Assembly: GCA_019419645.1 (NCBI GenBank)
Contig: DXZN01000004.1
Coordinates: 1 to 52,138, forward strand
Reading direction: 5' to 3'
DNA length: 52,138 nucleotides
DNA from: Collinsella sp.
Lineage (GTDB): Bacteria; Actinomycetota; Coriobacteriia; Coriobacteriales; Coriobacteriaceae
Of the stretch, positions 34,893 to 43,286 are shown in pieces. The position numbers were made by a program, and so were the translations under genes. The notes under the pieces are model-generated. The model saw only the letters and a list, made by a program, of their open reading frames with translations, did not search any database and was not told the origin of the DNA. Positions within the stretch are counted from its first letter, which is position 1. Each line of letters starts with the position of its first letter.

Positions 34893-35999
34893 ATGACCAT
34901 GTTCGCCCGCGATCTTTCCGTCGCGCACTACCGCAGCTTCGATAGCTATCGCCTTGCCTTGGACGAGGGCGTGACGATACTTGCGGGACCCAACGCGGCG
35001 GGAAAGACCAATCTCATAGAGGCGCTGCAGCTGCTGACGAGCGGCGCCTCGTTTAGGCATCCGACCGCAGCCGAGCTCGTCCATGACGGCGTGGGCTCGT
35101 GCAGGGTCGAGCTGAGGCTCGAGGGCGACGGCCGCGTGCTTGATATGGGATTGAGCGCGGAGGACGGTAAGCGCTCGTTTAGCCGCAACGGCAAGAGATG
35201 CCCTGCCGCCGGTGTGCGCGGGGTTCTGCCGAGCGTGCTGTTTTGCCCCGACCATCTGGACATGGTTAAGCGAGGCGCCAGTGTGCGCCGCACTGCACTT
35301 GATGACTTTGGCGTTCAGCTGAGTGCGCGCTATGCCGATCTGGCCAGTGCCTACGGGCGCTGCGTGACCCAGCGCAATGCCCTGCTCAAGGAGACTTGGT
35401 GCTGCCGCGAGATGCTCGGTGCCTGGAACGAATCTATCGCCCGCGCCGGTTCGGCCCTGCTCGTGCATCGTCTGTCCCTGCTCGACCGGCTGGCGGGCAA
35501 TGTGCGCAATGCCTACGGGCAAGTAGCGTCAGGTGAGGCCGCCAACGTGGCCTATACGTCTACGCTGGGGGATTTGCCCCAGGTCGAGGATCGCGAGGAG
35601 CTGAAGGGCTGGGCGTACGAGCGCATGCTGGCTGCGCTTGACGAGCATGCCGACGAGGAAATTCGCCGCGGCGTGACGTTGGTGGGACCGCATCGCGATG
35701 AGATTGAGTTTACCGTGGCGGGTCGTTCCGCCCGTTCATTTGCCAGCCAAGGTCAGCAGCGAACGTTGGTGCTGGCCTGGAAGGTGGCGGAGGTGGCCGT
35801 GGCTCGCGATGTCCTGGGCACCGCCCCATTGCTGCTTTTGGACGACGTGATGAGCGAGCTCGACGGCGAGCGTCGCGGCGCTTTCCTGCGGCTGATCGGC
35901 GATGATATCCAGACGGTCATAACCACGACCAACCTGGGGTATTTTACCGACGACCTGCTTGATCGAGCCAAGGTGGTGAGCATGGGTGAGACGTGCTGA
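34893..35999 (+). CDS. recF: Recombination mediator RecF
   Basis: RecF is an SMC-like ATPase that helps load RecA at gaps. The 368-residue protein has Walker A GPNAAGKTNLIEAL (about 30-43), signature FASQGQQRTLVLAWK, and Walker B LLLLDDVMSELD. An alternative ATG two codons on is possible; neither has a good ribosome site, so coupling to dnaN is likely. The 3' end overlaps the next gene by 14 bases. Confidence 0.96.
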   Translation: MTMFARDLSVAHYRSFDSYRLALDEGVTILAGPNAAGKTNLIEALQLLTSGASFRHPTAAELVHDGVGSCRVELRLEGDGRVLDMGLSAEDGKRSFSRNGKRCPAAGVRGVLPSVLFCPDHLDMVKRGASVRRTALDDFGVQLSARYADLASAYGRCVTQRNALLKETWCCREMLGAWNESIARAGSALLVHRLSLLDRLAGNVRNAYGQVASGEAANVAYTSTLGDLPQVEDREELKGWAYERMLAALDEHADEEIRRGVTLVGPHRDEIEFTVAGRSARSFASQGQQRTLVLAWKVAEVAVARDVLGTAPLLLLDDVMSELDGERRGAFLRLIGDDIQTVITTTNLGYFTDDLLDRAKVVSMGETC

Positions 36000-36549
36000 T
36001 TACGAGCGCGAGAGCGAAACGGTCGCCTTCAGTGGCTTTTTGAACGCAGAGCGCCAGCGCATCCTGGCGGCTGCAACGCCTAGGCGTCGTGCGCAGATGG
36101 AGGCCGCCGAGGAGTCGCGCGCGGTCTATCGCGCGTGGAACGCGGTGTGCTCGGGCACACGCGAGGGGCGGCATGTGACGGGCTTGCGCTACCTGCCCGA
36201 GTCCAATGAGCTGCTGGTATATCTCGATTCGCCCTCGTGGACGCAGGAAATGACGCTGTTGCGCGAGATCATTCGCGCGCGCATGGAGCGCGCCGGTGCG
36301 CATGTGGACGGCCTGGTGTTCAAAACCACCGCGCCCGGCCACACGCCGCCCGCCGCCAAGGAGCGCCTGCGCCCGGCGACGACCGAGCGCCCGCCGGCCC
36401 CGCACGCCGACCTAAGTGAGGCCGAGCGCACCGAGATTGAGCGCCAAGTGGCGCCCATCGAAGACCAAAAACTGCGCGAGGCCCTCGAGAACGCCATGAG
36501 AGCCAGTGCCGAGTGGGCCAAGGGCGTGCAAAGCAAAAAAGAGCCTTAA
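35986..36549 (+). CDS. DUF721 (DciA-like) protein
   Basis: The 187-residue protein carries the DUF721 core (about 45-105, AVYRAWNAVCSGT followed by LPESNELLVYLDSPSWTQEMTLLREII). DUF721 defines DciA, which loads the replicative helicase in bacteria lacking DnaC or DnaI; in Actinobacteria the gene commonly sits between recF and gyrB. The C-terminal half is a Pro/Glu/Arg-rich extension with no recognised domain. The GTG start lies within the recF 3' end. A terminator follows, so gyrB is a separate unit. Confidence 0.9.
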   Translation: MRRADYERESETVAFSGFLNAERQRILAAATPRRRAQMEAAEESRAVYRAWNAVCSGTREGRHVTGLRYLPESNELLVYLDSPSWTQEMTLLREIIRARMERAGAHVDGLVFKTTAPGHTPPAAKERLRPATTERPPAPHADLSEAERTEIERQVAPIEDQKLREALENAMRASAEWAKGVQSKKEP

Positions 36550-36575
36550 ATCGCATCTGGTGGCCTTGTAGAGCC

Positions 36576-36607
36576 AAATACCCTCGTTCCCGAGGGTATT
36601 TTTTTAC
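36576..36607 (+). terminator. Intrinsic terminator of dnaN-recF-DUF721
   Basis: A perfect 9-bp stem ATACCCTCG/CGAGGGTAT with a 4-base loop, followed by seven T. Confidence 0.9.
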
Positions 36608-36654
36608 GATAAACTAGTAAGGCTGTACACATTTTCTTGACTGAAGGAGGACGT

Positions 36655-38685
36655 GTGGCAAACGAAAACGATTACGATGGCGGCGAGATTAAGATTCTCG
36701 AAGGTCTCGAGGCCGTTCGTAAGCGCCCGGGCATGTATATCGGCTCGACGAGCGCCAGCGGTCTGCATCACCTGGTGTGGGAGATCGTTGACAACTCCGT
36801 CGACGAGGCCATGGCCGGTTTCTGCACCGAGATCCAGGTGACGGTCCACGCCGACAACTCCATCACGGTCGTCGACAACGGGCGCGGCATCCCCGTCGAC
36901 GAGCACCCTGTTAAAAAGATCCCGACGCTCGAGGTCGTCATGACGATCTTGCACGCCGGCGGTAAGTTCGATAACTCGGCCTATAAGGTCTCGGGCGGCC
37001 TGCACGGCGTGGGCATTTCCGTCGTCAACGCGCTGTCCAAGCGCGTGGTCGTTCAGGTTCGTCGCGATGGCAACACCTACGAGATGGAGTTCTCGCGCGG
37101 CAAGACCGTCAAGAAGATGGAGGTCGTGGGCACCTCGGATTCGACGGGCACCACCGTCACCTTCTGGCCCGACGACGAGATCTTCGAGACCTGCATCTAC
37201 GATTTCGATACGCTGCACAACCGTCTGCAGGAGACGGCGTTCCTCAATAAGAACCTCAAAATCGTGCTGACCGACGAGCGCGAGGCGACTCCCCACGTGG
37301 AGGAGTTTTGCTACGAGGGCGGCATCATCGACTTCGTCAAGTTCCTCAACGAGGGCAAGGACGTCCCCGAGGCCTTTAAGGAGCCCATCTACATCGAGGG
37401 CAAATCGGACCCGGACGCGCCTGTGGCCAAGATGGGCGAGGTCGAGGTTTCCCTGCAGTGGAATAGCGGCTACGGCGAGAACGTCATGTCGTTTGCCAAC
37501 GACATCTACACTCCCGAGGGCGGCATGCACCTTGAGGGCTTCCGCACCGCGCTCACCCGCGTAATCAACGATTACGCGCGCAAGCAGAACCTGCTCAAGG
37601 AAAAAGACGCCAACCTGACCGGCGACGATGTGCGCGAGGGCCTTTCGGCCGTTATCTCGGTCAAGCTGCCCGATCCGCAGTTTGAGGGCCAGACCAAGGC
37701 CAAGCTCGGCAGCTCCTATATGCGCGCGCTAACGCTCAAGATCGTGACCGACGGCCTCGCCGACTACCTCGAGGAGCATCCCAAGCCCGCCCGCGAGATC
37801 GTCAAGAAGGCCCAGCAAGCCTGCAAGGCCCGCAACGCCGCCCGCAAGGCGCGCGAGGCGACGCGTCGCAAGAGCCTGCTCGAGACGGCGTCCCTGCCCG
37901 GTAAGCTCGCTGACTGCTCGGTGCGCGATGCCGAACTGACCGAGCTCTTCATCGTAGAGGGCGACTCGGCAGGCGGTTCGGCCAAGGACGGCCGTCGCCG
38001 AGACATCCAGGCGATCCTACCCCTGCGCGGCAAGATTTTGAACGTGGAGCGCGTGGGCGACCACCGCGCGTTTTCGAGCGACACCATCCAGTCGCTGATT
38101 ACCGCGATCGGCTGCGGCGTCACGACGAGTGCCGGCGACGGCGGCGACTTCGATATCACCAAGGCGCGCTACCACAAGATCATCATCATGACCGATGCAG
38201 ACGTCGACGGTGCGCATATCCGCATCCTGCTGCTGACGTTCTTCTACAAGTACATGCGTCCGCTGATCGATGCCGGCTACGTCTATGTTGCCTGCCCGCC
38301 CATCTTTGGCATTAAGGTACGCAACAAGATCCACTACGTGTATCCCAACGGCCGCCAGCCCGAAGACGAGATCCTGCGCGACACCATCCAGAGTCTGGGC
38401 CTGAACCCCGACGATAACGACGAGGACGGCAAGGCCAAGGACGGCAAGATCACCAAAAAGCGCAAGGGCTATACCGTCCAGCGCTACAAGGGCCTGGGCG
38501 AGATGGACCCCAAGCAGCTTGCCTCGACGACGATGGATCCCAAGACCCGCATCCTGCAGCGCGTGTCGATCGAGGATGCCGTGGTGGCAGACCGCGCCGT
38601 GCGCGAGCTGATGGGTTCCGAGGTCGGCTATCGCCGCGAGTACATTGAAAAACACGCGCACGATGCGCGCTTCTTAGACGCCTAG
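36655..38685 (+). CDS. gyrB: DNA gyrase subunit B
   Basis: GyrB supplies ATPase and TOPRIM functions for negative supercoiling. The 676-residue protein has the GHKL ATPase motifs EIVDNSVDEA, VVDNGRGIPVD and GGLHGVGISVVN, the TOPRIM signature EGDSAGGSAKDGRR, and DADVDGAHIRILLL. I use the GTG at 36655, four bases after AAGGAGGA; an upstream TTG would overlap that site. The 3' end forms one arm of a long inverted repeat with the gyrB-gyrA gap. Confidence 0.98.
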   Translation: MANENDYDGGEIKILEGLEAVRKRPGMYIGSTSASGLHHLVWEIVDNSVDEAMAGFCTEIQVTVHADNSITVVDNGRGIPVDEHPVKKIPTLEVVMTILHAGGKFDNSAYKVSGGLHGVGISVVNALSKRVVVQVRRDGNTYEMEFSRGKTVKKMEVVGTSDSTGTTVTFWPDDEIFETCIYDFDTLHNRLQETAFLNKNLKIVLTDEREATPHVEEFCYEGGIIDFVKFLNEGKDVPEAFKEPIYIEGKSDPDAPVAKMGEVEVSLQWNSGYGENVMSFANDIYTPEGGMHLEGFRTALTRVINDYARKQNLLKEKDANLTGDDVREGLSAVISVKLPDPQFEGQTKAKLGSSYMRALTLKIVTDGLADYLEEHPKPAREIVKKAQQACKARNAARKAREATRRKSLLETASLPGKLADCSVRDAELTELFIVEGDSAGGSAKDGRRRDIQAILPLRGKILNVERVGDHRAFSSDTIQSLITAIGCGVTTSAGDGGDFDITKARYHKIIIMTDADVDGAHIRILLLTFFYKYMRPLIDAGYVYVACPPIFGIKVRNKIHYVYPNGRQPEDEILRDTIQSLGLNPDDNDEDGKAKDGKITKKRKGYTVQRYKGLGEMDPKQLASTTMDPKTRILQRVSIEDAVVADRAVRELMGSEVGYRREYIEKHAHDARFLDA

Positions 38686-38788
38686 GTTTCCCAGGCACCC
38701 CATCTTGCCCTTCAGGATTTCGGGCGCCGCACGCAAGGCGCGCGCCCTCATCCTTCAGGGCAACCTGGGGCACCTGGAAAACCTAGGA
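38681..38788. repeat. Long imperfect hairpin between gyrB and gyrA
   Basis: Arms of about 46-48 bases pair imperfectly: 38681-38726 starts CCTAGGTTT, and 38740-38788 ends AAACCTAGG. Shared blocks include CCAGG, CCCCA, TTGCCCT, AGGAT and GGGCGC. The gyrB stop codon lies in the left arm and there is no T run, so it is not an ordinary terminator. Confidence 0.75.
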
Positions 38789-38863
38789 GGGTTATCCGGT
38801 GTTCCCGGTAATTCGTCTCCGTGGCAGGGAACTAATGGACCACGCAAACCATGAGGAGGTAAC

Positions 38864-41605
38864 GTGGCAGACGATATCAACAATAACGAGGGTATGGGCG
38901 AGGCCGGCGATGCCGGCATGCCCGACGATCTGAAGCGCCTGCTTGCCCGCGCTGAGCAGGGCGAGGACGGTGATCCTGACGCCTATAACCCCGATGCCGA
39001 TGATGACGAGGAAGAGGACGACGACGGTGAGCTCGAGGAGAGCTTTGGCGAAGTCGATCGTGGCGCCTCGGCCGGCGAGGATATAAACGGCGGCCAGCTC
39101 CAGATTTCGGAGTTTGGCCGCGAGATGAAGCAGTCATTTATCGAGTATTCGATGTCGGTCATCACGGCGCGCGCCCTGCCGGACGTGCGCGACGGCTTAA
39201 AGCCGGTGCACCGCCGCATCCTGTACGCGATGAACGAGAGCGGCATCTACCCCAACCGTCCGCACAAGAAGTCCGCTTGGACGGTCGGCGAAGTTATCGG
39301 TAAGTACCATCCGCACGGTGACTCCGCGGTCTACGAGGCAATGGTTCGCCTGGCGCAGTGGTTCTCCATGCGCACGCCGCTCATCGACGGCCACGGCAAC
39401 TTCGGCAACATCGACGGCGACGGCGCCGCTGCCATGCGTTACACCGAGAGCCGCCTGGCAAAGCCCGCCATGGAACTGCTGCGTGACTTGCAGAAGGATA
39501 CCGTCGACTGGCAGCCCAACTACGACGAATCGCTCGCCGAGCCCGTGGCGCTGCCTGCGCGCTTCCCCAACCTGCTGGTCAACGGCAGCCAGGGCATCGC
39601 CGTCGGCATGGCCACCAATATCGCCCCGCATAACCTCACCGAGGCGATCGAGGCAACCTGCTACCTGATCGATAATCCCGACGCCACTGTCGACGAGCTC
39701 ATGCAGATCATGCCCGGTCCGGACTTCCCCACCGGCGCTATCATCATGGGCAGCGCCGGCATTAAGCAGAGCTACGAGACCGGCCGCGGCTCCATTACCG
39801 TGCGCGCCAAGGCCCACGTGGAATCCACCAAGACCGGCCGCAACCGCCTGGTCTTTACCGAGATTCCCTACATGGTCAACAAGGGCACCCTGCAGGAGAA
39901 GATCGCCCAGCTCGTCAACGACAAGCGCATCGAGGGCATCTCGGACATGCGCGATGAGTCCAATCAGAAGGGCATCCGTCTGGTCATCGAGCTCAAGAAG
40001 GGCGTCATCCCGCAGGTCGTGCTCAACAACCTGTATAAGTACACCTCGCTGCAGACGACCTTTGGCGCCAACAACCTGGCGCTCGTCAACGGCGTTCCCA
40101 AATGCCTGAGCCTGCGCGAGATGCTGCAGCACTACATCGACCACCAGGTCGACGTCGTCACCCGCCGCACCCGCTTCGACCTTAAGAAGGCCCAGGCCCG
40201 CGCGCATATCCTCGAGGGTTACCTGATGGCTCTCGACCATATCGACGAGGTCATTAGCATCATCCGCTCCTCGCAGACCGACTCCGAGGCCAGCAGCCGC
40301 CTGATCGAGCGCTTTGGCTTTACGCCCGAGCAGACCACGGCCATTCTCGAGATGAAGCTGCGCCGCCTGACCGGCCTGGAGCGCGACAAGATCCAAGAAG
40401 AGTTGGACGGCCTGCGCCGCGCCATCGCCTACTACGAGGACCTGCTGGCGCATGAGGAGAAGATCCTGGGCGTCATCAAGGAAGAGATGCGCGAGATCTC
40501 CAAGAAGTTTGGCGACAAGCGCCGCACCGAGATCAGCCAGGTTGAGAAGGACCTGGATGTCGAGGACCTCATCGCCGACGAGGACATGGTCGTGACCATC
40601 ACCCACACCGGCTATGTCAAGCGTATCCCGGTGGCTGCCTACCGCGCCCAGAAGCGCGGCGGCAAGGGCGTATCGGGCGTCAACCTCAAAGAGGACGACG
40701 TTATCGACGAGATGTTCATCGCGTCCACGCACGAGTACGTGCTGTTCTTCTCGAGCAAGGGCAAGGTCTATCGCCTGAAGGTGCACGAGCTGCCGGTGGG
40801 TACGCGCCAGGCGCGCGGTACCGCGATCGTCAACCTGCTGCCCTTTGAGGACGGCGAGAAGATCGCGAGCGTCATCAGCTGCCGCGAGTTCCCGGCCGAC
40901 GAGTACCTGATGTTTGCCACCAAGAGCGGCATGGTCAAGAAGACCGTGATGAGCGCATATGACCGCAGCCGTCGCGACGGCCTGATCGCTATCAACCTGC
41001 GTGACGACGACGCGCTGCTGAACGTGCGCCGCGTGCGCGAGGGCGACAAGATTATCCTGGCCACCACCGCGGGCAAGGCGATCATGTTCTCCGAGGAGCA
41101 GGTGCGCGCCACCGGCCGCGACACCAGCGGTGTTCGCGGGATCGGCATGAAGGACGGCGTGAGCGTTCTGGGCATGGAAGTCACTAACGGCAACGGTGAT
41201 CTGTTCGTCATCACCGAGCGCGGCTACGGCAAGCGCACGCCGGTCGCGGACTACCCGGAGCAGAATCGCGGCGGTCAGGGCGTCTACACCATTCAAATGA
41301 CCGAGCGTAAGGGTAACCTCGCGGCCATGAAGACGGTGGGCCCGCAGCACGAGCTGTTCATCGTGACGGAGGGCGCGACGGTCATTCGCGTCAAGACCGA
41401 CGAGATCAGCCAGACCGGCCGCGCCACCCAGGGCGTCAAGATGATGACCGTCGACGACAACGACCGCGTATGCGCTGTCGCCCGCATGACGGCAGCCAAG
41501 GAAAAGCCCGAAGGCGAAGCCACAGAAAACGGCTCTGCTTCCGAAGAAACCCCTGTCGATCTAGGCGACGGCAACGACATGCCAGAAGATCTCCTCGACG
41601 AGTAA
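38864..41605 (+). CDS. gyrA: DNA gyrase subunit A, acidic N-terminal extension
   Basis: GyrA cuts and rejoins DNA and wraps it through its C-terminal domain. The 913-residue protein has the quinolone-pocket sequence HPHGDSAVYEA (Ser154 and Glu158, equal to E. coli 83 and 87), the catalytic Tyr in AAMRYTES, and the gyrase-specific box QKRGGKG, which rules out topoisomerase IV. An extra 71 or so residues precede the normal start region (ISEFGREMKQSFIEYSMSVI), with a run of Asp/Glu at about 46-62. AGGAGG lies 5 bases before the GTG, supporting this start. The tail is also acidic. Confidence 0.97.
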   Translation: MADDINNNEGMGEAGDAGMPDDLKRLLARAEQGEDGDPDAYNPDADDDEEEDDDGELEESFGEVDRGASAGEDINGGQLQISEFGREMKQSFIEYSMSVITARALPDVRDGLKPVHRRILYAMNESGIYPNRPHKKSAWTVGEVIGKYHPHGDSAVYEAMVRLAQWFSMRTPLIDGHGNFGNIDGDGAAAMRYTESRLAKPAMELLRDLQKDTVDWQPNYDESLAEPVALPARFPNLLVNGSQGIAVGMATNIAPHNLTEAIEATCYLIDNPDATVDELMQIMPGPDFPTGAIIMGSAGIKQSYETGRGSITVRAKAHVESTKTGRNRLVFTEIPYMVNKGTLQEKIAQLVNDKRIEGISDMRDESNQKGIRLVIELKKGVIPQVVLNNLYKYTSLQTTFGANNLALVNGVPKCLSLREMLQHYIDHQVDVVTRRTRFDLKKAQARAHILEGYLMALDHIDEVISIIRSSQTDSEASSRLIERFGFTPEQTTAILEMKLRRLTGLERDKIQEELDGLRRAIAYYEDLLAHEEKILGVIKEEMREISKKFGDKRRTEISQVEKDLDVEDLIADEDMVVTITHTGYVKRIPVAAYRAQKRGGKGVSGVNLKEDDVIDEMFIASTHEYVLFFSSKGKVYRLKVHELPVGTRQARGTAIVNLLPFEDGEKIASVISCREFPADEYLMFATKSGMVKKTVMSAYDRSRRDGLIAINLRDDDALLNVRRVREGDKIILATTAGKAIMFSEEQVRATGRDTSGVRGIGMKDGVSVLGMEVTNGNGDLFVITERGYGKRTPVADYPEQNRGGQGVYTIQMTERKGNLAAMKTVGPQHELFIVTEGATVIRVKTDEISQTGRATQGVKMMTVDDNDRVCAVARMTAAKEKPEGEATENGSASEETPVDLGDGNDMPEDLLDE

Positions 41606-41645
41606 GAGGCCCTGGCTGGTAGAAAATATCAGACCCCATATATCG

Positions 41646-41678
41646 GCGGTCGGCGCACTGCGCGCCGACCGCTTTTTT
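41646..41678 (+). terminator. Intrinsic terminator of gyrA
   Basis: A perfect 11-bp stem GCGGTCGGCGC/GCGCCGACCGC with a 5-base loop is followed by six T. Confidence 0.92.
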
Positions 41679-41694
41679 GAAAACCTTGGGACTC

Positions 41695-41836
41695 GTGTTC
41701 GCCCCGGTCGCACGGCGGCATGTGAAGTCGATCGCGAGTTCCGCACGAGCCAGAGAGCACTTAATGTGCTCTCTGTGCGAGTCAGGACTGTCCGAGTAGG
41801 CGACTTCACATGCCGCCGTGCGACCGGGGCGAACAC
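41695..41836. repeat. Long hairpin with perfect 36-bp arms
   Basis: Bases 41695-41730 are the exact reverse complement of 41801-41836. The 70-base interior contains a second palindrome (CAGAGAGCAC/GTGCTCTCTG around 41752-41775). It follows the gyrA terminator and precedes the tRNA promoter. No reading frame or T run was seen. Confidence 0.9.
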
Positions 41837-41862
41837 CCTTCAAAGATTTTCAAAAAAAGTTG

Positions 41863-41892
41863 TTGACGCGCGCGTAACGACTCGTCTAATAT
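41863..41892 (+). promoter_or_regulatory. Promoter of the tRNA-Ile/Ala/Ile cluster
   Basis: TTGACG (41863-41868) and TAATAT (41887-41892) are 18 bases apart, ending 14 bases before the first tRNA. Confidence 0.8.
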
Positions 41893-41906
41893 ATCCCTTG
41901 CGCGAT

Positions 41907-41983
41907 GGACCTGTAGCTCAGTTGGTTAGAGCGTCCGGCTGATAACCGGGAGGTCACAAGTTCGAATCTTGTCAGGTCCACCA
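41907..41983 (+). tRNA. tRNA-Ile (GAU), copy 1
   Basis: A 77-base cloverleaf with acceptor GGACCTG/CAGGTCC, anticodon loop CTGATAA giving GAU, T-loop GTTCGAATC, and encoded CCA. It is identical over 80 bases to copy 2. Confidence 0.97.
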
Positions 41984-41994
41984 CTTTCTTTCGC

Positions 41995-42039
41995 AATAAA
42001 CACCCCAGCGAGAGCCGAGTCGCCGCTGGGGTGTTTATT
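41995..42039. repeat. Perfect 16-bp hairpin between tRNA-Ile and tRNA-Ala
   Basis: Arms AATAAACACCCCAGCG and CGCTGGGGTGTTTATT flank a 13-base loop. It may be a processing site or a weak terminator (TTTATT follows the GC-rich part). Confidence 0.8.
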
Positions 42040-42050
42040 ACTGTCTCCGT

Positions 42051-42126
42051 GGGGGTTTAGCTCAGCTGGGAGAGCGCGGGCTTTGCAAGCCTGAGGTCAG
42101 GGGTTCGATCCCCCTAACCTCCACCA
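42051..42126 (+). tRNA. tRNA-Ala (UGC)
   Basis: A 76-base cloverleaf with acceptor GGGGGTT/AACCTCC (one G-U pair), anticodon loop CTTTGCAAG giving UGC, T-loop GGTTCGATCC, and encoded CCA. It follows the hairpin by 11 bases. Confidence 0.97.
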
Positions 42127-42130
42127 TGAT

Positions 42131-42207
42131 GGACCTGTAGCTCAGTTGGTTAGAGCGTCCGGCTGATAACCGGGAGGTCACAAGTTCGAATCTTGTCAGG
42201 TCCACCA
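42131..42207 (+). tRNA. tRNA-Ile (GAU), copy 2
   Basis: Identical to the first tRNA-Ile, including three bases before it. It lies only four bases after tRNA-Ala, so the two are co-transcribed. Confidence 0.97.
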
Positions 42208-42221
42208 TCAAAACTGTGAAG

Positions 42222-42252
42222 AGCCCTGGGGCATTGCCTCGGGGCTTTTTTC
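42222..42252 (+). terminator. Terminator of the tRNA cluster
   Basis: An imperfect GC stem (AGCCCTGGGG with CCTCGGGGCT) is followed by a run of six T and TTC. Confidence 0.75.
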
Positions 42253-42365
42253 TTGTCTGCGATAAATCTCATTTTGGTTTTGTGTGCTGTGCGAAAGTTT
42301 GGGTAGTATAGCTATTCAATGCGGCGGACTGCCGCGTGTTAACCGCTACGTACCGGAGGTGTTCC

Positions 42366-42866
42366 ATGGTTCGTGTCGACATAGAGACCATCGTCATGGC
42401 CGCCGGTCCCGTGCCATCGCTTATCGTGCTTCGCGAGCGCTGCAGCAAATCGGACTCGCCCGCGCCACTGCGTTCCCTTTCCATTCAGACTGGTTCGTTT
42501 GAAGCTGCTGCCATCAGCCGCGGCATCGATAGCGGTCGCGCCGAGCGCCCGATTACCCATGACCTGTTGCTCGATACTGTTGGTGCCCTGGGTGCCAAGC
42601 TCGAACGCATCGAAATCGTTCGCGCCGAGCCGCCCGTGTTTTACGCGACGGTTGTCGTGTTGGCCGATGGCAACGAGCATAAGATCGATGCGCGTCCGAG
42701 CGACGCCATCGCCCTCGCCGTACGCAGTAATGCCCCCATGTTCGTTGAAGACGACATCATGAATCGCCTGGGCACCGTTTCTGCCCATGCCGAGGAAGTC
42801 GACGACGAGCAAGAGTTCGAGAAGTTCGACGAGTTCGTCCATACGCTCTCCCCCGATGACTTCTAA
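42366..42866 (+). CDS. Bifunctional nuclease domain (DUF151) protein
   Basis: The 166-residue protein has the BFN/DUF151 pattern: an N-terminal strand region with LIVLRERCSKSD-like sequence, the SIQTGSFEAAAISRGI block, HDLLLDTVGALGAKLERIEI, and the conserved DARPSDAIALAVRSNAPMFVEDDI. Members have been linked to nuclease activity, though a bacterial role is not settled. The acidic tail (EEVDDEQEFEKFDEF) is usual. CGGAGG lies 6 bases before the ATG. It heads a run with two unknown genes. Confidence 0.92.
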   Translation: MVRVDIETIVMAAGPVPSLIVLRERCSKSDSPAPLRSLSIQTGSFEAAAISRGIDSGRAERPITHDLLLDTVGALGAKLERIEIVRAEPPVFYATVVVLADGNEHKIDARPSDAIALAVRSNAPMFVEDDIMNRLGTVSAHAEEVDDEQEFEKFDEFVHTLSPDDF

Positions 42867-43256
42867 ATGCGGGGCGTCCAGGCTGCGGAGCGTTCGCTGA
42901 TGGCCGGCGGTATGTCGGCTGAGGCGGCGACCATTGCGCGCGAGGCCCAGATGCGCTCGGAGGCTTCTGAGGCGGCTCGCATTGCCTATGTGACGCAGGC
43001 CCGCACGCTTCGCGAACGCCGCGGCTCGTTTATCAAGATGGTTGTCGTCTCCGCCCTTGTCGCGGCAATCTGTTCGCGCCTTCGTGGTACAGTTGGTGCG
43101 CTTGGGTTTTCGATCTCTACGGGCCTTATGATCTGGGGCGTGGTCGATGCGGTCATGCTGACCAGTCAGATCAAGGTACTCGACAAGCGCGCGATGGATA
43201 TGATGCGCGCCCGCGACGCTGCCGCTAAGATCGCTGCTGAGGCACAAGAACTGTAA
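42867..43256 (+). CDS. Unknown membrane protein after the BFN gene
   Basis: The 129-residue protein has a helical, Ala/Arg-rich N-terminus and one or two membrane segments (about 58-70 and 78-98). The tail is charged and Ala-rich (MRARDAAAKIAAEAQEL). No family recognised. The ATG used abuts the BFN stop (TAAATG) without a ribosome site; later in-frame ATGs at 42900 or 42912 are alternatives. Translational coupling seems likely. Confidence 0.65.
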   Translation: MRGVQAAERSLMAGGMSAEAATIAREAQMRSEASEAARIAYVTQARTLRERRGSFIKMVVVSALVAAICSRLRGTVGALGFSISTGLMIWGVVDAVMLTSQIKVLDKRAMDMMRARDAAAKIAAEAQEL

Positions 43257-43286
43257 CGACGCCAGACTCGATGGGAAGGTCTAAAG

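Noticed and set aside
33525..35522. Minus-strand frame covering the dnaA-dnaN gap and dnaN
   Set aside because: It crosses the origin elements and lies opposite dnaN and recF, with no domain or start signal.
39197..41350. Long minus-strand frame opposite gyrA
   Set aside because: Same composition artefact; gyrA is certain on the plus strand.
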